Source: Gaiellasilicea sp033857955
GTDB taxonomy: Bacteria; Actinomycetota; Thermoleophilia; Gaiellales; Gaiellaceae
DNA length: 64,000 nucleotides
Direction: 5' to 3'
Assembly: GCA_033857955.1 (NCBI GenBank)
Contig: JAWVCW010000008.1
Span: 42,503 to 106,502, forward strand
In this document: in pieces, positions 37,754-46,166 of the stretch
How the letters are laid out: every line of letters starts with the position of its first letter
How positions within the stretch are numbered: position 1 is the first letter of the stretch
Position numbers and translations under genes: made by a program
The notes under the pieces: model-generated
Database searches by the model: none
The model's input: the letters and a program-made list of their open reading frames with translations, nothing else
Told to the model about the DNA's origin: nothing

Positions 37754-37796
37754 TCTCTTAGGGCGGGGTCTCTCAGGGCGGGGTCTCTTAGGGCGA
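37753..37796. repeat. Three tandem 15-bp repeats
   Basis: The unit GTCTCTTAGGGCGGG occurs at 37753-37767, 37768-37782 (one T to C change) and 37783-37796 (truncated, ends GGGCGA). The third copy contains the stop codon of the LarA-like gene on the minus strand, so that gene ends within the array. Confidence 0.85.
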
Positions 37797-39287
37797 GCCG
37801 ACCTCGAGCGGGAAGTAGGGCGGGCTGAGCAGCAGGGCGATCCTCGCCTCGCCGCCGGCGCGGCCGTGGGCCATCTCGAGCGCGGTGGAGAAGCTGTGCG
37901 TCGGCACGAAGCCGAGTGTGCGGGCGGCCTGGTGGTCGCGGCAGCCCGCGACGACGACCGCGCCCAGCCGGTCGAGGGCCGGCCGGCAGCCGTCCCAGTC
38001 GACGTAGGGAAGGAGCGGGTGGCAGGCGCGGCCGGCGCGGTACGCGGCGAGAGCCCGGGTGTCCGCCGCGGCCGCCACCTCGCCCGCGGCGAGATCCTCC
38101 TCCGTTCGGCCGTCGCGGAGCGCATGGAAGAGCGAGCGGTACGGATCCTGGGTCCCGTGCGCGAAGTGGCGCGAGAGCCGGTGGAGCACGATTGCCGTCC
38201 CCCCTTCGACGACGGGAAACGACTCGCGCCAGAGCCGGAGCGCGAGCCCGAGTGCGACCGTCGCCACAGTTAGCGGGTTCAGCCGCTCGCGCGGGGAGTG
38301 GTGATGCGTCCACGGCATTCCGATCACGATCGCGTCGACGGGTCGCTCGAGTCGCCTCGAGCGCCGGGCGATCCCGCGGAGAAGAGCCTCCATGTGCGCG
38401 ACCGACGGTGGCCCCGCGAATGCCGCGACGGCCGTCAATTCCCGGGCGAGGTCCTGGAGGATGCGGCGGCGCACGCCCGACGGGAAGAGCGAATAGCGGC
38501 GCAGCGGGGAGGCGACCAGGTGACGGAGAGAAGCCTCCTCGTACGGATAGCCGCGAAAGCGCCCGAGGAGTCGCGGGGGATTGAGCACGAGCGACGCGCC
38601 GATCACAGGCACGCGGGCGGCGAGCGCGCGCTCGAGTGCCAGTCCCAGCTGCCAGCCACGCGCGGCCGCAGTCTCGAGCAGTGAGTAGGCCGTCGCGGCG
38701 CGAAGGGTCTCCGGGCCGCAGGCGCCGAGCAGCGCTCCCGGGCCTCCGTGCAGCACCGTCTCCGCGGCGCTCACGCAGACGACGAGATCTGTCTCGACGA
38801 GCCTTCGGTTGACCCGCAGGGGCGTCCGCCCCGCATCGCCGACGTGGACGAGGTCGGGCGCCTCGGCGTCGTGAATCTCGACCAGGCCGTGGAACCGGCG
38901 GGCGGACACGGGTGGGAGGAGCGCTTCCTGCTCCCGGTGGCCGGCCCGGCGATTGAGGCCTCCGGCGACGACGATCGTCTGCTGCCGCGACGGCACTCCG
39001 AGCCGCTCGAGCTCGGCGATCACGGCCGCGAGCGCCTCGCGGCGCGGGTCGTTCGGCGCTCCCGGCAGCGGCAGCTCGGGAGGCTCGACGACGATCGTGA
39101 CGGTGCCGCCGCGCTTGAGCAGCGCTTCGAGCGGCGCCCCGGAGAGCGGAAAGCGAAGCGCGTCGCGAACGGCGGCGCCGACGTCGGCAATCCCCTCGGA
39201 CGGTGTTGGGGGCCTCAGCACGAGCGCGTCGTCAGGGGCGTTGACGATCGCGATGCGAGAGCCCGACGGCAGCGGGATCCTCGGCAT
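37788..39287 (-). CDS. LarA-like (DUF2088) protein, divergent lactate racemase homologue
   Basis: 499 residues. The N-terminal half has the LarA pattern: GGTVTIVVEPPELPLPG (the ISDxTRP strand position), TIVVAGGLNRRAGHREQEAL (in LarA GLHR), EIHDAEAPDLVHVGDAGRTP and LRVNRRLVETDLVVCVSAAE, then HGGPGALLGACG. The nickel-pincer-binding His in GLH is Asn here, so classical lactate racemase chemistry is doubtful. The C-terminal half is long and unassigned. No LarB/LarC/LarE cofactor genes are nearby. ATG lies 10 nt after a minus-strand TAAGGT box (39298-39303). Confidence 0.7.
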   Translation of the reverse strand: MPRIPLPSGSRIAIVNAPDDALVLRPPTPSEGIADVGAAVRDALRFPLSGAPLEALLKRGGTVTIVVEPPELPLPGAPNDPRREALAAVIAELERLGVPSRQQTIVVAGGLNRRAGHREQEALLPPVSARRFHGLVEIHDAEAPDLVHVGDAGRTPLRVNRRLVETDLVVCVSAAETVLHGGPGALLGACGPETLRAATAYSLLETAAARGWQLGLALERALAARVPVIGASLVLNPPRLLGRFRGYPYEEASLRHLVASPLRRYSLFPSGVRRRILQDLARELTAVAAFAGPPSVAHMEALLRGIARRSRRLERPVDAIVIGMPWTHHHSPRERLNPLTVATVALGLALRLWRESFPVVEGGTAIVLHRLSRHFAHGTQDPYRSLFHALRDGRTEEDLAAGEVAAAADTRALAAYRAGRACHPLLPYVDWDGCRPALDRLGAVVVAGCRDHQAARTLGFVPTHSFSTALEMAHGRAGGEARIALLLSPPYFPLEVGSP

Positions 39288-39337
39288 GACGCGCGCGACC
39301 TTACCTGGGGCCGCTTGTGGTGCTACCCGGTCTGGCG

Positions 39338-40294
39338 CTAGGGGATGCGCCGGTAGAGGCGGAGGAACGACTCGCGGAAGCCTCGGCGCGGCCAGAAGCG
39401 CGACGCGAGCAGGTTCGTGACGCGCCAGTCGGTCACCATCGTCTCGTGGCCGCGGTCGCGCGCCCAGGCGAAGGCCGCTTCCGTGAGCGCGAGGCCGGCG
39501 CCGGAACCGCGGACGTCCGGCCGCGTTGCCGCCCAGCCGAGCAGCGCGGCCCCGTCGGGCCGCGCGAGCCCTGTGTGGACGCTCGACAGCTCGGCCGGGG
39601 CGAGGGCGAACGAGCCGACGATGCGCCCGTCCTGCTCGAACACGAGGTCACCGCGCGCCTCATTGGCCAGGTCTTCGACGATCTCGGCGCGAAGCTCTTC
39701 CAGAGTCTCGCGAGAGTGCACGAGGCCGAAGACGGGCGCGCCTGCATGGTGCTCTCGGATGAGCGGAGAGAGCTCGACGAGCGCGCCGACGTCCCGCTCC
39801 TCGGCGAGGCGCACGCCTTCGGGCCACCCGACGTCGGGCACCTCCCGAATTCCATATGCGTGCTGTTGCCCGAAGCCGACCCGCGACCAGGCGTCGAGCA
39901 GCGGCGCATCCGAGGCGGGCACGATCGCGTAGTGGCGGTCGCGCCCCTCCTCCACCCAGCGGGCGGCCGCCGCTCCGTACAGGTCGCGCAGGTCTTCGGG
40001 GGCGTCGACCGCGTGTCCGGCGGTCTCGACCCAGACGTTCGCGCCCCAGGTCTCGTCGCTCTTGCGTACGCCGAGGAGGAAGCCGGCGACGCGTGAGCCC
40101 CGGAGGGCGACGGCGCCGGACGCTCCCTCGCTCTGCGCGAGCATCTCCACCTCGGCAGCGGCCGCCTCCGCGTTCTCGTACCGGGACGGGAGCAGCGGCT
40201 CGACGGCTCGATGGGCGCGCTGGCGCGCGGCGAGAAGCTCGCCTGCGTGGGGGAGGAACTCGTCGGAAAGTGGTCGAATTTCGAGGCGCGTCAT
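39338..40294 (-). CDS. Tandem GNAT-domain acetyltransferase-like protein
   Basis: 318 residues with two GNAT-type modules. The first (about 1-160) starts MTRLEIRPLSDEF and ends DAWSRVGFGQQHAYGI. The second (about 170-318) has the acetyl-CoA loop ATRPDVRGSGAGLAL and ends SRFWPRRGFRESFLRLYRR. Tandem GNAT proteins in actinobacteria include mycothiol synthase and antibiotic-modifying enzymes, but the substrate here is unknown. I chose the ATG at 40294, next to a -10 box, over an upstream start at 40405 inside polA. It is divergent from polA with 25 bp between starts. Confidence 0.8.
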   Translation of the reverse strand: MTRLEIRPLSDEFLPHAGELLAARQRAHRAVEPLLPSRYENAEAAAAEVEMLAQSEGASGAVALRGSRVAGFLLGVRKSDETWGANVWVETAGHAVDAPEDLRDLYGAAAARWVEEGRDRHYAIVPASDAPLLDAWSRVGFGQQHAYGIREVPDVGWPEGVRLAEERDVGALVELSPLIREHHAGAPVFGLVHSRETLEELRAEIVEDLANEARGDLVFEQDGRIVGSFALAPAELSSVHTGLARPDGAALLGWAATRPDVRGSGAGLALTEAAFAWARDRGHETMVTDWRVTNLLASRFWPRRGFRESFLRLYRRIP

Positions 40295-40303
40295 CGCGGC
40301 GAG

Positions 40304-40313
40304 ACGATAGCTT
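40304..40313. promoter_or_regulatory. Overlapping divergent -10 boxes of polA and GNAT gene
   Basis: TAGCTT on the plus strand (40308-40313) ends 6 nt before the polA ATG. TATCGT on the minus strand (40304-40309) ends 9 nt before the GNAT ATG. They share two base pairs, so one short site may be opened in both directions and initiation of the two genes should be mutually exclusive. Confidence 0.5.
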
Positions 40314-40319
40314 GGTCCT

Positions 40320-42905
40320 ATGCCGAAGACGCTCACCGGACAGGAGCTGCAGCTCGACGACGGGCCCGCGCGCGACTCGGAGCTCTTCCTCGTCGACGGC
40401 AACAATCTCGCCTACCGGGCTTTCTTCGCGCTTCCGGAGGAGCTCGCGACGAGCGACGGCTTTCCGACGAACGCCCTCCTCGGCTTCGCGAACATGCTCT
40501 TCAAGCTTCTGTCGGACTACCGGCCCAAGGGTGTCGCGGTTGCGTGGGATTCGAGTCCCACGCACCGGGCCGCGGTCGCGCAGGCGGCAGACGTCGTCTA
40601 CAAGGAGGGCCGGCGGCCGATGCCGGATCTCCTGCGCGAGCAGTTCCCGCACTTCCGGCCGATCGTCGAGGCGTTCGGCTACCGCAACCTCGAGTTCGAA
40701 GGCTGGGAGGCGGACGATGTGATCGCGACGCTCGCCACCCGCGCGGACGAGGCGGGCGTGAAGACGACGGTGGTCTCCACCGACCGCGACGCCTTTCAGC
40801 TCTGCTCGGCGAACATCACGCTGATGATGACGCCGCGCGGCGTCGCCGACGTGAACGTCTACACGCCGGAGCGGGTCGAGCTGCGTTACGGCATCCGGCC
40901 GGACCAGGTGCCGGACTTCATCGGCCTCAAAGGCGACACGTCCGACAATATCCCGGGCGTTCCCGGGATCGGGGACAAGACCGCCGGCCAGCTGATCGCG
41001 CAGTACGGGTCGCTCGAGGAGGTGATCGCGCACGCGGACGAGCTCTCACCGGCGCGGCGCAAGAACATCACCGAGTTCGCCGACCAGGCGCGCATGTCGA
41101 AGGAGCTCGCGACGATGCGGCGCGACCTCGACATCGATTTCGATCCGTCGCAGATCGTGCTCCAGCCGCCCGACCGTTCGCAGCTGCGCGAGATGTTCCG
41201 CCGCTACGAGTTCCGCGGCCTGCTGAACCGGATCGACGACCTCGAGGATGCGATCCCCGCAGCCGTTCCCATCCCGGTGGCCGGTACCGTCGTTCCCTGG
41301 CGGGAGGCTGAGCTGCCGCAGGTTCGCGGACGCGCCGGGCTCGCGATCGTCGACGGCCGCTTCGCGCTCGCGCAGGAGGACGGGGTGACCGTCGGCCCCT
41401 GGGACGAGAGCCTGATCCCGCGGCTCCGCGACGCGCAGCTCGTGGCGCACGACTACAAGTCGCTGCCGCGGCTGACCATGGCGCCGGCCGACGACACGCT
41501 GATCGAGGCGTATCTGATCGAGCCCGGCCGCTCCGAGTACCTGATCGAGGACCTGCAGCGCGAGTACGGGCTCGAGGTGATCCCCGAGCCGGCGGCCGAA
41601 GAGGAGACGACGGCGCTGATCACGCGCGCCGAGGCCGCGCGCCGGCTCGCCGGCCCGATGCGCGAGCGCGTCGCCGAGCGCGGCTCCGAGCGGCTCTACG
41701 ACGAGATCGAGCTGCCGCTCACCGCCGTCCTCGCCTCGATGGAGGACGCTGGCGTGAAGATCGACACCTACCGGATGGGCGAGATCACGGCCAGGCTTGC
41801 CGACCGCGTCGAGGAGCTCGAGGCGAAGGCCTACGAGCTCGCGGGCGAGGAGTTCATGATCGGCTCGACCCAGCAGGTCGCTCGGATCCTGTTCGAGGTG
41901 CTCGGCCTGACTCCCGGACGCAAGGGCAAGACCGGCTACTCGACCGATACGCGAGTCCTGCGCACGATCCGCGACGAGCACGCGATCGTCCCCGTGATCG
42001 AGGAGTGGCGCGAGCTTTCGAAGCTCGTCAACACGTACCTCCGCCCGCTGCCCTTGCTGATCTCCGAGCGCGACGGCCGGCTGCACACCACCTTCAACCA
42101 GGCGGCCGCATCGACCGGCCGTCTCTCGACGACGAACCCGAACCTGCAGGCGATTCCCATCCGCACCGAGCTTGGGCGCGAAATTCGCTCGGCGTTCGTA
42201 GCCGAGCCGGGGCACCGGCTGATCTCGGCCGATTACAGCCAGGTCGAGCTGCGCATCCTCGCGCACGTCTCCGGCGAGCCGCGGCTGCGCGAGGCCTTCG
42301 CGCGGAACGAGGACATCCACGCGGCGACCGCCGCCGAGGTGCTCGGCAAGGACCCGGCGACGCTGACCAAGGACGAGCGCAACATCGCCAAGATGGTCAA
42401 CTTCGGGATCATCTACGGCATCTCGGCGTTCGGTCTCTCGGAGAACCTCGAGATCCCCAGGGAGCAGGCGCAGGAGTACATCGACACCTACCTCGCGCGC
42501 TTCCCGCACGTGCAGGACTTCATCCAGCGCACGATCGAGCAGGCGGAGCGCGACGGCTACGTGACGACGTTGCTCGGGCGCCGCCGCCCGATCCCCGAGA
42601 TCCGCGTCCGCAACCGTCAGACGCGCGCGCTCGGTGAACGCCTCGCCGTGAACTCGGTCATGCAGGGAACGGCCGCGGACGTGATCAAGGTGGCGATGAT
42701 CCGGATCCACGACCGGCTGCGCGAGGAGGGGAGAGGCGGAAGGCTCGTCCTCCAGGTGCACGACGAGCTGCTGCTGGAGGCGCCCGAGACGGAGACGAGC
42801 GCGATCAAGGAGCTCGTGCGCGAGGAGATGACCGGCGCCTACCCGCTCGACCCGCCGCTCGCCGTGGACGTCGGCGTCGGCGACGACTGGAACGACGCGA
42901 AGTAG
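40320..42905 (+). CDS. polA: DNA polymerase I
   Basis: Repair and Okazaki-fragment polymerase, 861 residues. The N-terminal 5'-3' exonuclease (about 1-300) has LVDGNNLAYRAFFA, EADDVIATLA and GLKGDTSDNIPGVPGIGDKTA. The central 3'-5' exonuclease-like domain lacks the catalytic DxE (AIVDGRFALA at that place), so proofreading is predicted absent, as in many actinobacterial PolA. The polymerase domain has motif A ISADYSQVELRILAH, motif B RNIAKMVNFGIIYG and motif C LQVHDELLLEAPE. Leaderless-type start. Confidence 0.96.
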   Translation: MPKTLTGQELQLDDGPARDSELFLVDGNNLAYRAFFALPEELATSDGFPTNALLGFANMLFKLLSDYRPKGVAVAWDSSPTHRAAVAQAADVVYKEGRRPMPDLLREQFPHFRPIVEAFGYRNLEFEGWEADDVIATLATRADEAGVKTTVVSTDRDAFQLCSANITLMMTPRGVADVNVYTPERVELRYGIRPDQVPDFIGLKGDTSDNIPGVPGIGDKTAGQLIAQYGSLEEVIAHADELSPARRKNITEFADQARMSKELATMRRDLDIDFDPSQIVLQPPDRSQLREMFRRYEFRGLLNRIDDLEDAIPAAVPIPVAGTVVPWREAELPQVRGRAGLAIVDGRFALAQEDGVTVGPWDESLIPRLRDAQLVAHDYKSLPRLTMAPADDTLIEAYLIEPGRSEYLIEDLQREYGLEVIPEPAAEEETTALITRAEAARRLAGPMRERVAERGSERLYDEIELPLTAVLASMEDAGVKIDTYRMGEITARLADRVEELEAKAYELAGEEFMIGSTQQVARILFEVLGLTPGRKGKTGYSTDTRVLRTIRDEHAIVPVIEEWRELSKLVNTYLRPLPLLISERDGRLHTTFNQAAASTGRLSTTNPNLQAIPIRTELGREIRSAFVAEPGHRLISADYSQVELRILAHVSGEPRLREAFARNEDIHAATAAEVLGKDPATLTKDERNIAKMVNFGIIYGISAFGLSENLEIPREQAQEYIDTYLARFPHVQDFIQRTIEQAERDGYVTTLLGRRRPIPEIRVRNRQTRALGERLAVNSVMQGTAADVIKVAMIRIHDRLREEGRGGRLVLQVHDELLLEAPETETSAIKELVREEMTGAYPLDPPLAVDVGVGDDWNDAK

Positions 42906-43913
42906 CTAGACCGGCTGGCCCTCGAAGACGACGAGCTCGCCGGTCGTCGTCGCGTCGACGAGGCGGAACCCAGCCGACTCGAACAGGGCGGCGTACTGGT
43001 TCTGCGTCCGTTCGCGCCCGCCCGGGCCGACCAGCATGTTCAGGTCGGAGAACTTCGACTGCGCTTCCTCATTCGGCGGGCCGAGATGGCGCTCGACCAC
43101 GAGCAGTCGTGCGCCGTCGGCAATCGCGGCGCGGACCACCTGCAGAATCGCGATCGCGTCCTCGTCCTCCCAGTCGTGGATGATCCACTTGAGCAGGTAG
43201 GCGTCACCGCCCGCGGGGACTGCTTCGAAGAAGCTGCCGCTCTCGATTCGGCAGCGGTCGGCGACGCCCGCTGCCTCCAACACCGGCGTGGCGCCGGCGA
43301 CGACGTGCGGCTGGTCGAAGACAACGCCTTGGAGCGAGGGCTGCGAGGCGAGCAGGTTCGCAAGCAGGGAGCCGTTCCCGCCGCCGATGTCGACGAGCGT
43401 CCCGAAGCGTGAGAAGTCGAACTCCGCGACGAGCGCCGCGTTCGAGGCGCGAGTGCGCGACTGCATCGCCCCGTCGAAGATCGCATTCTCCTCTGGCCGT
43501 TCGGCGCGGTAGCTCCAGACGTCCTGGCCATGCACGTGCCGGAACGCGTTCTCCCCAGTGCGGACGCTGTGCAACAAGCCCGCCCACGCCTGCCAGTAGT
43601 AGGGCCGGCCGATGAACGCCGCCCAGCCGTGGATCGAGCCGGGAACGTCCGACCGCAGCTGCTCTCCGAGCGGGGTCAGCGAAAAGCGCCGATCGTCTTC
43701 CTCGCGCAGGACGCCGACGCTCGCGAGCGCGCGCAGGAGCCGGTGGAGCGAGTCTGGGTCGGCTCCAGCCTCGTCCGAGAGGTCGTCGCTCGTGCGCGCC
43801 CCGCCCGCGAGGAGGTCCGCGATCCCGAGCGTCGCCGCGACGTGGATCGCCTGCGAGAACTGGTAGCCGTTGACCAGTCGCATGAGGGTTGAAGTCGCTT
43901 CGCCAGGGTTCAT
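42906..43913 (-). CDS. O-methyltransferase, family 2 (hydroxyneurosporene/plant OMT-like)
   Basis: 335 residues. An N-terminal winged-helix dimerisation domain (about 5-95, YQFSQAIHVAATLGIADLLA, GADPDSLHRLLRALASVGVL) precedes a SAM-binding domain with LVDIGGGNGSLLANLL (about 180), VFDQPHVV, DAYLLKWIIHDWEDEDAI and LLVVERHLGPP. These are the hallmarks of Methyltransf_2 small-molecule O-methyltransferases. The substrate is unknown. Its stop abuts the polA stop. The open frame runs on antisense to rpsA, but the ATG at 43913 starts the recognisable domain. Confidence 0.88.
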   Translation of the reverse strand: MNPGEATSTLMRLVNGYQFSQAIHVAATLGIADLLAGGARTSDDLSDEAGADPDSLHRLLRALASVGVLREEDDRRFSLTPLGEQLRSDVPGSIHGWAAFIGRPYYWQAWAGLLHSVRTGENAFRHVHGQDVWSYRAERPEENAIFDGAMQSRTRASNAALVAEFDFSRFGTLVDIGGGNGSLLANLLASQPSLQGVVFDQPHVVAGATPVLEAAGVADRCRIESGSFFEAVPAGGDAYLLKWIIHDWEDEDAIAILQVVRAAIADGARLLVVERHLGPPNEEAQSKFSDLNMLVGPGGRERTQNQYAALFESAGFRLVDATTTGELVVFEGQPV

Positions 43914-43930
43914 CAGCCGGACAAGGTTGC

Positions 43931-43952
43931 ATTTGTGCGGCGAAAACACAAG
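43931..43952. repeat. Possible degenerate palindrome related to the 8-5-8 family
   Basis: TTGTG (43933-43937) and CACAA (43947-43951) form short arms with AAAACACAAG on the right side matching one arm of copies 1-4. The centre is nine bases and the left arm is eroded. It lies between the O-methyltransferase start and the rpsA promoter. Confidence 0.35.
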
Positions 43953-43966
43953 CCCGGCCGCGATCG

Positions 43967-43994
43967 GTGACTTCGCGTTGGACCTGGCTATACT
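43967..43994 (+). promoter_or_regulatory. rpsA promoter
   Basis: GTGACT (43967-43972) and TATACT (43989-43994) are 16 bp apart. The rpsA ATG begins 12 nt after the -10 box, so the leader would be only a few nucleotides. Confidence 0.6.
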
Positions 43995-44006
43995 GCGCAC
44001 CTCGTA

Positions 44007-45566
44007 ATGGCGAACGACACGATTGAAAAGCCGCAGCAAGCCGAAGAAGGCGTCTGGGTAACCGGGCCCGACGGCGAGCTGATTCCCGACTATGAGTCGA
44101 CCTTCCCGACGATCAACGAGGGGGAAGTCGTGCACGGCACCGTCGTCCGCGTCGACAAGGACGAGGTTCTCGTCGACATCGGCTACAAGTCCGAGGGCGT
44201 CATCCCGGTCGCCGAGCTCTCGATCCGCCGCTCGGTCAACCCCGCCGACGAGGTCTCGGTCGGCGAGGAGATCGACGCGCTCGTGCTCACGAAGGAGGAC
44301 GCCGAAGGGCGCCTGATCCTCTCGAAGAAGCGCGCGCGGTTCGAGCTCGCCTGGAAGAAGATCGAAGCCGCCGCCGAGTCCGGCGAGCCGGTCATCGGCC
44401 GCGTGATCGAGGTCGTCAAGGGTGGCCTGATCCTCGACCTCGGCGTCCGCGGCTTCCTGCCCGCCTCGCTCGTCGACATCCGCCGCGTCCAGGATCTCGA
44501 CGAGTTCATGGGAACCGAGCTTCGCTGCAAGGTGATCGAGCTCAACCGCTCCCGCAACAACGTCGTGCTCTCCCGTCGCGCCGTGCTCGAGGACGAGCGC
44601 AAGGATCAGCGCCAGCAGATCCTCGACCGGCTCAACCCGGGCGACGTGGTCGAGGGCACGATCTCGAACATCGTCGACTTCGGCGCCTTCGTCGACCTGA
44701 ACGGGATGGACGGCCTGATCCACATCTCCGAGCTCTCGTGGAGCCACGTCAACCACCCGTCGGAGGTGCTCGAGATCGGCCAGGAGGTCAAGGTCAAGGT
44801 GCTCGACATCGACCGCGACCGCCAGCGCATCTCGCTTGGCCTCAAGCAGACGCAGTCGGATCCGTGGCAGCAGGTGCTCGAGAGCTACTCCGAGAACGAC
44901 GTCGTCGAGGGCCGCGTCACCAAGGTCGTCACCTTCGGGGCCTTCGTCGAGATCCTTCCCGGTGTCGAGGGGCTCGTGCACATCTCCGAGCTCGCACAGC
45001 ACCACGTCGAGAACCCGCGCGAAGTGGTCTCGCAGGGCGACGCAGTCAACGTGCTCATCCTCGAGGTCGACGCCGAGCGCCGGCGCCTGTCGCTGTCGCT
45101 GAAGCGGGTCGAGGACGGCGTGGAGCCGCTCCCGCGCGCCGACGGCGGCGAGTCCGTGCACCTGACGCCGAACCTCAACCTCTCCGAGGACGTCTTCCCG
45201 GCGGGTTCCGCCGGGATCGACGAGGCGCCTCCGCTGGAGCTCGACGACGCGACGCCCGAGACCGCTGCCGAGCCGGAGACAGAGGCTGCTGCCGAGCCGG
45301 AGACAGAGGCCACCGCCGAGCCCGAGACTGAGACCCCAGCCGAGCCTGAGGCTGAGGCCGCCGCCGAGCCGCAGCCCGAGGCGGTCGCGGAGCCCGAGCT
45401 CGAGGACATCCCGGCGCCGGAGACGGACGCCGCGGCCGAGGTCGAGCTCGAAGCCGAGTCGACCGCCGACGCGGAGGCGGCCACGGGCGACGAGCCGGTG
45501 GCAGAGTCGACCGTCGACGCCGATGCGGCGTCCGGCGACGAGCCCGAAACGCCTCCCACCGCCTAA
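44007..45566 (+). CDS. rpsA: 30S ribosomal protein S1
   Basis: mRNA-binding ribosomal protein of 519 residues. Four S1 (OB-fold) domains can be followed: about 35-105 (GEVVHGTVVRVDKDEVLVDI), 122-190 (GGLILDLGVRGFLPASL), 208-278 (GTISNIVDFGAFVDLNGMDG) and 294-365 (GRVTKVVTFGAFVEILPG). The four-domain form is the usual one in Gram-positive bacteria. The C-terminal 120 residues are an acidic, Pro/Ala/Glu-rich tail with octapeptide repeats. coaE follows after 3 bp. Confidence 0.95.
   Translation: MANDTIEKPQQAEEGVWVTGPDGELIPDYESTFPTINEGEVVHGTVVRVDKDEVLVDIGYKSEGVIPVAELSIRRSVNPADEVSVGEEIDALVLTKEDAEGRLILSKKRARFELAWKKIEAAAESGEPVIGRVIEVVKGGLILDLGVRGFLPASLVDIRRVQDLDEFMGTELRCKVIELNRSRNNVVLSRRAVLEDERKDQRQQILDRLNPGDVVEGTISNIVDFGAFVDLNGMDGLIHISELSWSHVNHPSEVLEIGQEVKVKVLDIDRDRQRISLGLKQTQSDPWQQVLESYSENDVVEGRVTKVVTFGAFVEILPGVEGLVHISELAQHHVENPREVVSQGDAVNVLILEVDAERRRLSLSLKRVEDGVEPLPRADGGESVHLTPNLNLSEDVFPAGSAGIDEAPPLELDDATPETAAEPETEAAAEPETEATAEPETETPAEPEAEAAAEPQPEAVAEPELEDIPAPETDAAAEVELEAESTADAEAATGDEPVAESTVDADAASGDEPETPPTA
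45261..45404 (+). repeat. Six 24-bp in-frame repeats in the rpsA tail
   Basis: Six units of eight codons, consensus xAAEPETE, encode TAAEPETE, AAAEPETE, ATAEPETE, TPAEPEAE, AAAEPQPE and AVAEPELE. The first two units are nearly identical in DNA, so the array is likely to vary in copy number among strains. Confidence 0.85.
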
Positions 45567-45569
45567 GCC

Positions 45570-46166
45570 GTGCCGCGGCCGATCGCGGTCGCGATCACCG
45601 GCGGCATCGGCGCCGGGAAGAGCGAGGCCCTCTATGCGTTCCAGCGAGCGGGCGCCGCGACCGTCTCGAGCGACGAGATCGTCCACCACCTCCTGCGCAC
45701 CGATCCCGAAGTCCGAGCTGCGATCGTGGGGGAGCTGGGTGAGGGCGTGCTCGGCGGCGACGGCTCGATCGACCGCGCGCGCGTGGCAGACATCGTCTTC
45801 GCCGACCGGTCGAAGCTCGACTTCCTCGAGCAACTGCTGCACCCCCGCGTCACGCAGGAGTACCTGACCTGGCGCGACCAGCTCGGTGAGCTGCCCGAGC
45901 CGCCGGCGGTCAGCGTCACCGAGGTGCCGCTCCTCTACGAGACGGGCAGCGACAAGCGCTTCGACAAGGTGGTGGTGATCACCGCACCGGCGAAGTTGCG
46001 CGAGCAACGTCGCCGCGTGGCGCGCGACGACCGTGACAGCCGGCTGCTGCCTGACAAGGAGAAGCTGCAGCGAGCCGACTACTCCTACCTCAACACAGGG
46101 ACTCTGGAGGAGCTCGACGCCTGGGTCGAGCAGGTGATGACCGAGCTGACGCGAGTGCCTGCGTGA
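45570..46166 (+). CDS. coaE: Dephospho-CoA kinase
   Basis: Last step of coenzyme A synthesis: phosphorylates the ribose 3'-hydroxyl of dephospho-CoA. The 198 residues have P-loop AITGGIGAGKSEAL, SSDEIVHHLL, the HP of LLHPRV and VTEVPLLYETGSDKRFDKVVV, all CoaE motifs. GTG start 3 bp after rpsA; it is linked to the next gene by a GTGA overlap. The rpsA-coaE order is common in actinobacteria. Confidence 0.94.
   Translation: MPRPIAVAITGGIGAGKSEALYAFQRAGAATVSSDEIVHHLLRTDPEVRAAIVGELGEGVLGGDGSIDRARVADIVFADRSKLDFLEQLLHPRVTQEYLTWRDQLGELPEPPAVSVTEVPLLYETGSDKRFDKVVVITAPAKLREQRRRVARDDRDSRLLPDKEKLQRADYSYLNTGTLEELDAWVEQVMTELTRVPA

Noticed and set aside
43978..43983. TTGGAC before rpsA as -35 element
   Set aside because: Only 5 bp from the TATACT box; the GTGACT at 43967 has the right 16-bp spacing.
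42906..46007. A 1033-codon open frame antisense to rpsA
   Set aside because: Only the first third (to the ATG at 43913) matches an O-methyltransferase. The rest mirrors rpsA codons in a GC-rich genome, with Leu/Gly/Arg-rich meaningless sequence.
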